Assembly: GCF_002409645.1 (NCBI RefSeq)
Contig: NZ_DHNR01000028.1
Coordinates: forward strand, 87,952-151,951
DNA length: 64,000 bases
Direction: 5' to 3'
Origin: Acetobacter sp. UBA5411
GTDB lineage: Bacteria > Pseudomonadota > Alphaproteobacteria > Acetobacterales > Acetobacteraceae
Shown here: piece by piece, positions 34,915 to 43,861 of the stretch
Layout: every line of letters begins with the position of its first letter
Numbering within the stretch: the first letter of the stretch is position 1
Translations under genes and position numbers: made by a program
The notes under the pieces: model-generated
Database searches by the model: none
Seen by the model: only the letters and a program-made list of their open reading frames with translations
What the model was told of the DNA's origin: nothing

Positions 34915-37113
34915 ATGCCGCGCCGCAACACGATTTTGAAATCTACCTTTATACTCATCATTGTTTCGGTGCCGCCTCATAGCGCCCTCGCTGACATGGC
35001 AACTATTCTTTCCGCATCTGGTCATCAAAAAACGTCCGTTCATCCTCGTAGGACGCCACAAAAACCTGAAACAGAAAAACCCGCTTCGGCTTCTGAGCAT
35101 ATCCACGTCATGGGTCATATGGATCAGGCGCGAGGACGCATTTTCCCGGCGCTAGGAGCGGTATCCTACGGTATCGACGAAAAGCAGATTCAGGCGACGC
35201 CACAGGGACAGAACGCGACCTTCAGCCAGATCATGCTGCGTCTGCCGGGAGTGGTGCAGGACAGTTACGGCGAGGTCCATGTTCGTGGCGAGCATGGTGG
35301 CCTGACCTATCGTGTGAACGGCGTGCTGCTGCCGGAGGGTCTCAACGGCTTTGGTCAGGAACTCGACACACGCATCATCCAGTCCATGAATCTGCTGACC
35401 GGCACCCTGCCCGCCCAGTTCGGTTTCCGCACCGCAGGCATTGTCGACGTCAACACGAAAAGCGGTTCCCAGCTCAAGCATAATCAGCTTTCACTTTATG
35501 GTGGCAGCTACCAGACCTTTGCGCCTTCTCTCCAGCTTGGTGGACACAAGGGAAACTTCGAGTATTTCACGACAGTTTCCTACAACCGTAACGCCATCGG
35601 CATCGAAAACCCGACCGGTTCCTTTCGGCCTGTACATGATCTGACCGAGCAGGAAAAAGCATTTGGTTATTTTTCATGGCATCCCGACGACGCAAACCGC
35701 CTGTCACTTCTGACAAGCGCTTCCTACAGTGATTTTGAAATACCCAATACGCCGGGACTGCCACAGCTCTATGCACTTGATGGCACCGATATCCAGAAAT
35801 CCCCTGTACAGTCGCGCTTTCTCAGGGATAGCCAGACAGAACAGAACTATTACGCCGTCGTGTCCTGGCAACACACGCAGGATAACCTGAATTTTCAGGC
35901 CTCACCGTTTTTCCGTTACGGACGCATTGATTATACGCCCGACCCGATCCGGGATCTGGTGTTTCAGGGTGTCTCTGAACATGAGGTCAATGACTTTACG
36001 ACAGGCGGCATGCAGTTCGATCTGTCATGGAACATTGCGAAGAATCATACAGTGCGCGCCGGCGCTCTCGGGCAATACACTTCTGAACGGCTTGATACGA
36101 ATTCTCTGGTTTTTCTGACCAGCAGCGAGAGCCAGCAGTTATCCGCAACACCCCAAAGAGTGATCGACAATAGCGGTAACTGGTCAGTCGAGGCAGGCGC
36201 CTATCTTCAGGATGAATACAAGATCACTCGTTCCCTGACCTTCAACTACGGTATCCGTTATGATCGGTTCGCATCCTCGTTTGATAACGAGGGACAACTG
36301 AGTCCACGAGCCAACCTCGTCTGGAAGCCGCTCAGAAACACCACTTTTCACATTGGCTATTCACGCTATTTCGCGCCACCTTCACCACAATACATCTATC
36401 CCTCCACACTCGCCCGCTTCGCCGGAACAACCAATGCGCCGGCCTCCCCAGCAGGAGACGCCACGAAAGTCGAGAAGTCGCATTACGTCGATATTGGTAT
36501 TCTGCAGCGCATTACTCCGCAGTTTCAGGTCACAGTCGATGCGTTCTCCAAATGGGCGCATGACATGACCGATCTGGGTCAGTTTGGTCGCGCCGTCATT
36601 CTGGCCCCCTTCAGCTATCGTCGTGGTCATATTTACGGCACAGAACTCGGCATGTCCTGGCGCAAGGGACACTGGTCCGTATTCGGCAATTTCTCATTCG
36701 TAAAGACAGGTGCACACGATATCAATTCGGCGCAATATCAGTTTTCGCAGCAGGAGCTGGATTATATCCGGCATCACGATATCCAGCTTGATCATCAGGG
36801 AAAATACACTGCCAGCAGTGGTGTATCCTGGAGCAACACCCATCATCTGGCCTATGTCGATTTCATTTACGGAAACGGCCTGCGCAGCGGGTTCGCCAAT
36901 ATCGACAAGGAACCGCAATACGCCGTTTTCAATATCGGCTATCAATACACGATGACGCCTGTTCCACTCGGCCACGCGCTCAGGCTCCGCGCCGATGTGG
37001 TCAATCTCTTTGACAAAAAATATCAGCTACGGGACGGTAGTGGCGTCGGAGTGTATCAGGCGCAGTATGGGCAGAGGCGTGGCATTTACGGTGCCGTCAT
37101 TGCGGATTTTTGA
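34915..37113 (+). CDS. TonB-dependent outer membrane receptor, putative Mn-regulated
   Basis: 732 residues. Signal peptide (MPRRNTILKSTFILIIVSVP, cut near ALA-DM), a basic linker, then a plug domain (QNATFSQIMLRLPGVVQDS to IVDVNTKSG) and a 22-strand barrel ending in an aromatic residue (ADF). The barrel contains HHDIQLDH and several His-rich loops. Placement opposite mntR, with an MntR box on its promoter, suggests uptake of manganese or another metal complex, like MnoT of rhizobia; by sequence the substrate could equally be an iron or polyphenol complex. No ABC or NRAMP gene is next to it. Confidence 0.88.
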   Translation: MPRRNTILKSTFILIIVSVPPHSALADMATILSASGHQKTSVHPRRTPQKPETEKPASASEHIHVMGHMDQARGRIFPALGAVSYGIDEKQIQATPQGQNATFSQIMLRLPGVVQDSYGEVHVRGEHGGLTYRVNGVLLPEGLNGFGQELDTRIIQSMNLLTGTLPAQFGFRTAGIVDVNTKSGSQLKHNQLSLYGGSYQTFAPSLQLGGHKGNFEYFTTVSYNRNAIGIENPTGSFRPVHDLTEQEKAFGYFSWHPDDANRLSLLTSASYSDFEIPNTPGLPQLYALDGTDIQKSPVQSRFLRDSQTEQNYYAVVSWQHTQDNLNFQASPFFRYGRIDYTPDPIRDLVFQGVSEHEVNDFTTGGMQFDLSWNIAKNHTVRAGALGQYTSERLDTNSLVFLTSSESQQLSATPQRVIDNSGNWSVEAGAYLQDEYKITRSLTFNYGIRYDRFASSFDNEGQLSPRANLVWKPLRNTTFHIGYSRYFAPPSPQYIYPSTLARFAGTTNAPASPAGDATKVEKSHYVDIGILQRITPQFQVTVDAFSKWAHDMTDLGQFGRAVILAPFSYRRGHIYGTELGMSWRKGHWSVFGNFSFVKTGAHDINSAQYQFSQQELDYIRHHDIQLDHQGKYTASSGVSWSNTHHLAYVDFIYGNGLRSGFANIDKEPQYAVFNIGYQYTMTPVPLGHALRLRADVVNLFDKKYQLRDGSGVGVYQAQYGQRRGIYGAVIADF

Positions 37114-37588
37114 TCCGTAAACCAGAACCAGCCACCAATATTTCAGAAACAGGCTTCATGAAACCATTCGATACGAGAGCAAAGAGGCACATATAATTTA
37201 CAAGGATTTAACTCACTGCCTCTACCGTTTCATCCATTAGCTTCAATACCGCAGACTACATTGCACACTGTTCTCAAAAGAATCTTTTATCTGTTCCCAT
37301 TGATCTTACCAGCCGTCAAACACAGGAGAACATTCTGACGCAACTGGCCATTTCGCATGTTGCGCTGTCCGTCTCGTCTTTGTTTTCCGGCTTCCGCCCC
37401 TGTTCTTCCTTGGCTCTTCATACAGGAAAGCTCAGGGTTGACGCAGAAAGCCAATAAGGGATATCGCCTCCCCTCCTCACATACGGCGGTAATCGGATCA
37501 TCCTGAATTAAGAGGGCAGGACGTTACAATAACTTAACCAGTATGAGCCATAAAGCCCGACCAAGCACCAAAAGGGATAGACATTGCT
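37114..37588. other. Intergenic region, no gene supported
   Basis: 475 bases between the receptor and the PAS-GGDEF-EAL gene. Only very short frames; no clear terminator hairpin after the receptor. AAAGGGA at 37569 is the ribosome site of the next gene. Confidence 0.5.
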
Positions 37589-39361
37589 ATGAAAGAGCAA
37601 TCCGTTCGTATTCCTGACAGCGATCCGGCAGAACAAAACATCCGATTTCTCTGGTCGGCAATCGACGAAGTACTCATTGTGGCCATTACGGACGTCAATG
37701 GTGTCATCACGCACGTCAATGACCGCTTCTGTCAGATCAGCGGATATTCCAAGCATGAACTGCTTGGTCATACCCACAGAATTCTGAACTCCGGTTATCA
37801 TAGCCAGGATTTTTTCCGAAATCTGTATGCAACGATCAAGACAGGGAAGATCTGGCGAGGAAAGATCTGCAACCGGGCGAAAGATGGGTCGCTGTACTGG
37901 GTTGCCACCACCATCATCCCCCGCAAGGACGAGCACGGCAAAATCCTCTCCTACGTCGCCTATCGTTTCGACGTCACGCCTCTGATCGAAGCCCGGAACA
38001 GGATGAAACATCTTGCCCGGCAGGACCCTCTGGTCAATGCGCTGAATCGCATTGGTTTCTCCGAAGGGCTGGCAGCTACGCTCGAACAGACGATAGAGAC
38101 GGATGAAACCCGTCTGATGGTACGGATTGATCTCGACGGCTTCAAGGAAGTCAACGATATCTACGGTCATGACGCCGGTGACAGGGTGCTGATTGAAGTC
38201 GCCGAGCGGCTCAGAACCTTTGCAGGCCCCGATGCAATCATCGGCCGTCTGGGGGGTGATGAGTTCGCCATCATCATGGATATGTCCGAAACAGATACCT
38301 GCGTGGAGCATCATCTCCAGCATCTGCTTAGCGACATTGAAGCCCCGATTGTCCTTGACGAGACCTGCGTGTCCGTGTCGGCCAGTATCGGCTACACATT
38401 TCTCGACAGCACGACGCTATCCGGTCAACAGTTTATGAAAGACGCGGATATCGCGTTGCTTCAGGCGAAACAGCGCGGTGGCCAGAGTGTCGTTGCCTTT
38501 ACACCGAGCATGGGCCTCAAGGCCAAAAATCATCAGTTGCTGATGAGCCAGATTCATCTTGCCGCCGACCGGGGTGAGCTGGAAATGTACTATCAGCCCA
38601 TCATCAATCTGGCCCTTGGCCGTGTCACAGCCTGTGAAGCGCTTCTGCGCTGGCATCATCCGGAACTTGGTCTTCTCACTCCGGTTTCATTCCCTGAAGT
38701 CTTTGGTGATTTCCGCACCGGGCTGGCGATTGGCAAATTCGTCAGACGGTCCGTTATCCGCGATCTCGCCAAATGGATCGAGACAGGCGATTACAACGGC
38801 AATGTCACGCTTAACGTCAGCATGGCGGATTTCGGCACGGATGGTCTGACTCAGGAATTCTGCGATCTGACTGCGGAAGCCGGTGTGCCACGCGAGAGGG
38901 TCAAAGTCGAAATCACGGAAACCATTTTCCTCGGCTCAACACGATCAGACCGGGTAAGACGCGAAATATTCAAACTATCCCGACATGGTTTCAAGATTGC
39001 GTTCGATGATTTCGGCACGGGCTATGCCGCGATCAGCCATTTGCGTGAACTACCTCTGACACACATCAAGATCGACCGCAGCTTTATCAAAAACATTGAT
39101 CAGAGCGCGCGTGATCTGAAAATCACCTCAGGCCTGATCCGTCTTGCACGTAGCATCGACATGGCGATCATTGCTGAAGGTGTCGAAACAGTCGACCAGT
39201 TACGCATTCTGAACGATCTGGGGTGCACTGCCTGTCAGGGATATCTTTTCGCCATGCCGGTTCCTGTAACGGCGCTACCGGACGCTGTCGAAAATGCAGG
39301 AATAATTCTGGATGATTTCAGACGGTCCACGCGGAGTGGCATGCTTTCCGGCTCTGCCTGA
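37589..39361 (+). CDS. PAS-GGDEF-EAL cyclic-di-GMP enzyme
   Basis: 590 residues. An N-terminal PAS domain (VNDRFCQISGYSKHELLGH to VAYRFDVTPLIEARNRM, about 30-145) is followed by GGDEF (signature GGDEF at 222-226, preceded by GRL) and EAL (EAL at 350-352). The EAL core residues are all present: N in LNVSMADFG, E in EITETIF, DD in AFDDFGTGY, K in HIKIDRSFI, E in AEGVET, and Q in CQGYLFAMP. The GGDEF site is intact but no RxxD inhibitory site precedes it. Domain order matches the acetic acid bacterial DGC/PDE pair that controls cellulose synthesis; whether the PAS binds haem or another ligand cannot be read. No soluble signal peptide. Confidence 0.92.
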   Translation: MKEQSVRIPDSDPAEQNIRFLWSAIDEVLIVAITDVNGVITHVNDRFCQISGYSKHELLGHTHRILNSGYHSQDFFRNLYATIKTGKIWRGKICNRAKDGSLYWVATTIIPRKDEHGKILSYVAYRFDVTPLIEARNRMKHLARQDPLVNALNRIGFSEGLAATLEQTIETDETRLMVRIDLDGFKEVNDIYGHDAGDRVLIEVAERLRTFAGPDAIIGRLGGDEFAIIMDMSETDTCVEHHLQHLLSDIEAPIVLDETCVSVSASIGYTFLDSTTLSGQQFMKDADIALLQAKQRGGQSVVAFTPSMGLKAKNHQLLMSQIHLAADRGELEMYYQPIINLALGRVTACEALLRWHHPELGLLTPVSFPEVFGDFRTGLAIGKFVRRSVIRDLAKWIETGDYNGNVTLNVSMADFGTDGLTQEFCDLTAEAGVPRERVKVEITETIFLGSTRSDRVRREIFKLSRHGFKIAFDDFGTGYAAISHLRELPLTHIKIDRSFIKNIDQSARDLKITSGLIRLARSIDMAIIAEGVETVDQLRILNDLGCTACQGYLFAMPVPVTALPDAVENAGIILDDFRRSTRSGMLSGSA

Positions 39362-39454
39362 TAACCCCGCACAGCCTGTGACCAGCCAGTTTTCTGGTCG
39401 CAGGCACACTAAAACCCGAAGATCTTCAGTTTTCAGCCAGAAACAGGTCGCCGC

Positions 39455-40429
39455 TCATGCCTCCACGGGTGACACGAGCGGTTTCCCAGCTGCCATGGCA
39501 ACGACATTGTCCAACGCCAACATACCCATTTCAGTCCGTGTCTCGACCGTGGCGCTTCCCACATGCGGCGTCATGAACAGGTTGGGAAGTTCCAGCAGTC
39601 GCGGGTCAGGGTGCGGCTCATTCCGACAGACATCGAGCCCGGCAGCGGCAAGTTGCCCATTCCGCAGCGCCTCGATCAGGGCATCCTCATTCACAAGCCG
39701 CCCACGCGCCGCGTTCACAAAGATCGCTCCCTTTGGCAGCCGTGACAGGAAGGCCTGATCCACCATGCCATCCGTCTCGTCGCTGCCGGGAAGATGCAGG
39801 GTGATGATCTGACAACGCGGCAGCATGTCCGCAAGATTTTCCACCCAGGTCGCACCATGCTCCAGTTCAGGAGCCAGACGGCGCCGGTTGTTATACAGCA
39901 CGGTCATTCCGAACCCCCGTGCCCTTCGTGCAACGGCCTGCCCGATCCGTCCCATGCCAACAATGCCGAGCGTCTTGCCGCTGATCCGCATGCCCAGCAT
40001 TTCATCCATAGCCAGATCACGACCCCAGCCCTTCCGGACCAGCGCCGTATATTCCGCAGCGCGCCGTGCAGCAGCCAGAATCAGAAGCAGGGCGAGATCC
40101 GCATTGCACTCGGTCAGCACATCAGGCGTGTTGGAAACAGCAATGCCACGCGCACGGATGGCTTTCACATCCAGATGGTCGAGCCCGACACTGACGGTCG
40201 CAACCAGACGCACGGAGGCCGGAATTTTAGCGACAGCGTCACCCTTGATCGCGGCATGATGCGTCACCAGCATAGCTTCCGCCTGCGTCTCCTCCGCCAG
40301 TTTGAACAGGGCAGCCGTATCCAGCGGCGTCTTCGGAGGAGGAGGCGCATCGAATTCCTGCGCAATCCGCGCCTCCACAGCTTCAGGCAGGCGAACGCTG
40401 CGGACGATACGGGTGCGAGAGGAAGACAT
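39455..40429 (-). CDS. D-isomer-specific 2-hydroxyacid dehydrogenase (glyoxylate/hydroxypyruvate reductase type)
   Basis: 324 residues. Central NAD(P) motif LGIVGMGRIGQAVARRA near 150, followed by the R-containing NNRRR loop that suggests NADPH use. The catalytic triad is readable: R in NAARGRLVNE, E in DVCRNEPHPD, H in FMTPHVGSAT. The family reduces glyoxylate, hydroxypyruvate or 2-ketogluconate; acetic acid bacteria use such a 2-ketogluconate reductase in ketogluconate catabolism, but substrate assignment needs assay. ATG at 40429 has GGAG upstream. Monocistronic. Confidence 0.88.
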   Translation of the reverse strand: MSSSRTRIVRSVRLPEAVEARIAQEFDAPPPPKTPLDTAALFKLAEETQAEAMLVTHHAAIKGDAVAKIPASVRLVATVSVGLDHLDVKAIRARGIAVSNTPDVLTECNADLALLLILAAARRAAEYTALVRKGWGRDLAMDEMLGMRISGKTLGIVGMGRIGQAVARRARGFGMTVLYNNRRRLAPELEHGATWVENLADMLPRCQIITLHLPGSDETDGMVDQAFLSRLPKGAIFVNAARGRLVNEDALIEALRNGQLAAAGLDVCRNEPHPDPRLLELPNLFMTPHVGSATVETRTEMGMLALDNVVAMAAGKPLVSPVEA

Positions 40430-40713
40430 GACAAACTCCGTAGACTGAGTGGTGGACGCTAAACAGGTCCGGATCATGAAGCGAGTAAGGGGAACACGAC
40501 AAGAGGCTGTCAGTTTCGTGATAAAGCGGTAGCGAGATGATGACAGGCGCTCCTTTTGCCGACAGAAGCCGAACCTATTTCCTTACGTAGAATTCCTTTG
40601 TCACATATCATCATCCGACTGGACGAGAGTCGTCCAGACAGCATGACGCAGAACATTCCTGCCGCATCGGTTCTGGCGGAAACTCTCTGCGTGAAACGGA
40701 AAGAAGGATCGGC

Positions 40714-41385
40714 ATGAACGACCAGCTCGAACTGACGCCGGAGCTGATGCTTGGAGCCTACTCCGTCGGACTGTTTCCCATGGGGAATAGCGAGAATCCT
40801 GACACGATCGACTGGTATGATCCTGATCCGCGCGGTGTCATGCCGCTCTACGGCTTTCATCTTCCCAAACGCCTGTGCCGGACCGCGCTGAGCGACCGCT
40901 TCACCGTGACGACCGACCACGATTTTGAAGGCGTCATGCGGGCCTGCGCCACCCCTGCGCCGGGGCGTGAAACGACATGGATCAGCGAAACGATCATCAG
41001 CCTGTTCTGCCGCCTGCACGAGATGGGCTACGGCCACAGTATCGAAACATGGCACGACGGCGAGATGGTCGGCGGGCTGTATGGCGTTGCACTGGGAAGC
41101 GCTTTTTTCGGCGAAAGCATGTTCAGTCGTGAGACTGACGCATCAAAGGTCGCGTTGGTGCATCTGGTCGCCCGACTGCGCCTTCTTGGCTTTGACCTGC
41201 TGGACACCCAGTTCGGCACGACTCATCTCTCGCAGTTCGGTGGTGTCGAGATTGACGCGAGCGACTACAAGACCCGTCTGAGACAGGCTGTCCGATCCGA
41301 ACAGCGCTGGACATCCCTTTCCACCGCCGAAATTGCTACCGAAATCCGACGGATACGCGAAGAGACCCGTCTCGCGGGTGGTTGA
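40714..41385 (+). CDS. aat: Leucyl/phenylalanyl-tRNA-protein transferase
   Basis: Adds Leu or Phe to N-terminal Arg/Lys of proteins, making N-end-rule degrons for ClpS/ClpAP. 223 residues, full length: LTPELMLGAYSVGLFPMG at the N-terminus, WYDPDPRGVMPL, GLYGVALGSAFFGESMFSR and LGFDLLDTQFGTTHLSQFGG. GAAGGA precedes ATG. The two secreted proteins downstream are on the same strand and probably co-transcribed. Confidence 0.97.
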   Translation: MNDQLELTPELMLGAYSVGLFPMGNSENPDTIDWYDPDPRGVMPLYGFHLPKRLCRTALSDRFTVTTDHDFEGVMRACATPAPGRETTWISETIISLFCRLHEMGYGHSIETWHDGEMVGGLYGVALGSAFFGESMFSRETDASKVALVHLVARLRLLGFDLLDTQFGTTHLSQFGGVEIDASDYKTRLRQAVRSEQRWTSLSTAEIATEIRRIREETRLAGG

Positions 41386-41429
41386 CTGACTGGTGCAGAT
41401 GGGGTGCTGTCCGCAGGAATGTTCATGAA

Positions 41430-42203
41430 ATGAGGACTGTTCGACGTATGCGACAGGTCACCGGGAAGTCTGATGCAGGAAACAAAGCTGGCGTGTTGGG
41501 ACGATGTCTCGCACTGACGCTGATGGCTGGTGTGATGCACGGAACAGCATTGGCCGATGGTGATCACCCGCCCCTCACCCCGCTGAAAGACGCCGTCATC
41601 ACCTACAGCGTGCAGCCGGATGGCGCGCCGCAACCGCAGCAGGTGAAGGTGTGGTTCACTGCCGAGGGTGCGAGAATGCGTATCGACGCCCCCGATGGTT
41701 CGGCGTCCACCATCCTCAACCGCACTGCCCAGACCGTGACGATCCTGCTGCACAAACAGCGGGTTTTCACCCAGCTTGAACAACGCGGCAGTGTGAGAAA
41801 TCCGTTCCTGCTCGACGTCTCCATGCAGTTCACGCGCCACGGCAACCGCACTGTTGCAGGCATTCCCTGCACGGAATGGGGCGTCGCGTCCGGACATGGC
41901 GACGCCACCGCCTGTGTAACGACGGACGGCCTGATTCTGGCTGAAAATGGCGTCGATGCTGATGGCGCCAAAGGACATCTGTCCGCAGAATCCGTATCCT
42001 ACGAAACCATCCCGGCCTCCGCCTTTGCCGCTCCTTCCGACTATCAGGAAGTCCATCAGCATCGCGTCGCAGGTCAGGGAGCTGGCGCGCCAGCTCTTTC
42101 AACCGGACCTTTGGGCGGAGCAGGATCTTCACCTGCGGGAGACGCTGCCGCGACACCGGCTCCGGCATCATCCAGCACGCCGGATACCGCCGGGCAGCCC
42201 TGA
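41430..42203 (+). CDS. Secreted protein of unknown function, paralogue 1
   Basis: 257 residues. A basic n-region and hydrophobic core (VLGRCLALTLMAGVMHGTAL) form a signal peptide cut near ALA-DG. The mature part is beta-strand-rich and carries TVAGIPCTEWGV and ATACVTTDGLILAE, then a Pro/Ala/Ser-rich tail. The central block matches the next gene (LCTVWRTT and DACYTEDGILLQV), including the paired cysteines. Resembles DUF4412-type periplasmic proteins in outline, not confidently. Start placed at 41430; 41448 is an alternative. Coupled to aat. Confidence 0.72.
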   Translation: MRTVRRMRQVTGKSDAGNKAGVLGRCLALTLMAGVMHGTALADGDHPPLTPLKDAVITYSVQPDGAPQPQQVKVWFTAEGARMRIDAPDGSASTILNRTAQTVTILLHKQRVFTQLEQRGSVRNPFLLDVSMQFTRHGNRTVAGIPCTEWGVASGHGDATACVTTDGLILAENGVDADGAKGHLSAESVSYETIPASAFAAPSDYQEVHQHRVAGQGAGAPALSTGPLGGAGSSPAGDAAATPAPASSSTPDTAGQP

Positions 42204-42212
42204 GGCAACGTC

Positions 42213-42818
42213 ATGAAAAACCCGATAGCGCGACGCATTTCGTTCCTGTTGCTGACATTGCCTCTGAGCGTCCTGCTTTCCGGCCACCCTGCCCGCGCAG
42301 AGGAGGCTGATCCCTCCGCAAACGGGCCTTATGTCACGCCTTCCGTGGATGTGAGCGTACATTATGAAATGGTGTCGCCGCAAAGTCCCCTGCCCGTGCA
42401 TCAGGACATGCATTGGCAGGTCGCTTCTCTGCGGCAGCGGATCGATCCTGAAAACTCGGCCGTCTATATGGTGACGTCCTGGCGCGATCATACGCTGACT
42501 GTGGTGGACACTCTGGGCCATCGGCGAAGCGTCATGCCCGCACCGGGTGCGACACTCACCCTGCCGGGACAGGTGCCGCCGGGTTCATTCAAGAAACTTG
42601 GGACCGACATGGTCAGCGGTCAGCTTTGTACAGTCTGGCGCACGACGGATCAGGACGGCCATGAAAGCGACGCCTGTTACACAGAGGACGGCATCCTGCT
42701 TCAGGTGAAGCAGCAGGGACGCATTTTGGTCAGGGCGCTCTCCGTTGAGCGGACGCCGCAGCCCGACACACTTTTCGTCATTCCCGAGAGCTATTCAACA
42801 GTCGCCCCAGCCCGCTGA
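42213..42818 (+). CDS. Secreted protein of unknown function, paralogue 2
   Basis: 201 residues, clear signal peptide (MKNPIARRISFLLLTLPLSV, cut at ARA-EE). The mature domain repeats the layout of the preceding gene: an N-terminal strand VDVSVHYEMVS, a linker of charged residues, VSGQLCTVWRTT and SDACYTEDGILLQV, with two conserved Cys likely disulfide-bonded. It lacks the Pro/Ala tail. Tandem duplication, ten bases apart. It overlaps the convergent acyltransferase by 28 bases. Confidence 0.75.
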   Translation: MKNPIARRISFLLLTLPLSVLLSGHPARAEEADPSANGPYVTPSVDVSVHYEMVSPQSPLPVHQDMHWQVASLRQRIDPENSAVYMVTSWRDHTLTVVDTLGHRRSVMPAPGATLTLPGQVPPGSFKKLGTDMVSGQLCTVWRTTDQDGHESDACYTEDGILLQVKQQGRILVRALSVERTPQPDTLFVIPESYSTVAPAR

Positions 42819-43402
42819 GTGGACGGGAAAGGCGACGGCATCCGCTCCGCTGTCCGGCCTTTTCCCTTCTTCGGCTTTCCGGGTGGCAGATCGCGTAATC
42901 TGCGGGCCGGCGAGCCGACATAGAGACCGTTCGGCTCGGTGCTTTTCGTCACCAGAGATCCCGCTCCGATCACACAGCCTTTGGCAATCGTGACGCCGGG
43001 CAGGATGGTGACATTCAGGCCAATCCAGCATCCGTCTTCAATGACGACATCCCCCAGCACTGCCTCAATAGTACAACGCTGTTCAGCCGGACCGACGTCA
43101 TGTGTCGCAGTGACGACCGAAAGGAATTGTCCGACCCGGACATTGTTGCCAATCGTCAGTCGGGCCGCGCCATCGAAAAAGAAACCGACATTGATGAAGC
43201 TTTCCCGGCCCATCGTAATGTTGGTTGAACGCAGATGACAGTCCGGCCAGATACAGGCTGAAGGATCAAGACTGGCGCCCAACATGTTCAACAGACGGGT
43301 GCGCAGGAAAGCCGGGATCAGCTCGCTCCCGATACCGGCAAGACAGAGCCTACGCAGATGACGTGTGAAAATATTATCAGAGAGGGTCATCAGAGACTTC
43401 AC
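42791..43402 (-). CDS. Hexapeptide-repeat acyltransferase
   Basis: 203-residue left-handed beta-helix acyltransferase of the maltose/galactoside O-acetyltransferase (WbbJ-like) group. Hexapeptide repeats run from SACIWPDCHLRSTNITMGRE to IGAGSLVTKSTEPNG; the catalytic His is in VTATHDVG. A short basic C-terminal tail (KPKKGKG) follows. It probably acetylates a sugar of a surface polysaccharide. Its end overlaps the convergent secreted protein by 28 bases, unusual but consistent on both frames. Confidence 0.85.
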   Translation of the reverse strand: MKSLMTLSDNIFTRHLRRLCLAGIGSELIPAFLRTRLLNMLGASLDPSACIWPDCHLRSTNITMGRESFINVGFFFDGAARLTIGNNVRVGQFLSVVTATHDVGPAEQRCTIEAVLGDVVIEDGCWIGLNVTILPGVTIAKGCVIGAGSLVTKSTEPNGLYVGSPARRLRDLPPGKPKKGKGRTAERMPSPFPSTQRAGATVE

Positions 43403-43861
43403 TGTTTAATGCCACAGGCAAAGTCAGCACTTACCTGCAATCTGTTTCTCAATATGCAATATGCATTACACAAAATATTATAGAAAACAATTTCATAATT
43501 CTTTTCTGTGTTTATAAAAATACTTTTGTTTATATTTTTAGACTTATTATATTTATTGTGATTAGTTTCTATTATGAAGGATATTATTACAAAATCACCA
43601 TCTTTGCCTGTCATCACGAACAGTGCGCCTCTCCTGTGCACCACTCATAAATGAAGACCACCTTTTCAAAGCTTACATCCACAGGTACAGAGAGCCCCTT
43701 CATCTGTCAGCGTATCAGTTCCTTGAGTAGAATGATCAGAGACGTCAGGCCCCTCACGGATGAGCCATTCATGACGGCGAACAGGGTGTCCCCCCTGAAA
43801 CCAGCCGCCTCTATCGAAGCACCTTTCCGAAGCAAAGGCTCATGATCCGGAGAGGCCGCCG
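43403..43861. other. AT-rich intergenic region before the RND gene
   Basis: About 460 bases. The left 200 (43430-43620) are strongly AT-rich, unlike the neighbours. Frames of 64 and 81 residues exist but show compositional noise rather than protein features. It ends with GGAGAGG, the ribosome site of the RND gene. No adaptor (HlyD-like) gene is here. Confidence 0.6.

Noticed and set aside
43399..43644. 81-residue Asn/Lys/Ile-rich frame in AT-rich DNA
   Set aside because: Composition follows base content; no ribosome site or repeat structure; overlaps the start of the acyltransferase gene's promoter side.
43651..43845. 64-residue frame just before the RND gene, considered as remnant of an adaptor gene
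   Set aside because: No HlyD/AcrA-like lipoyl or hairpin motif is visible in any frame.
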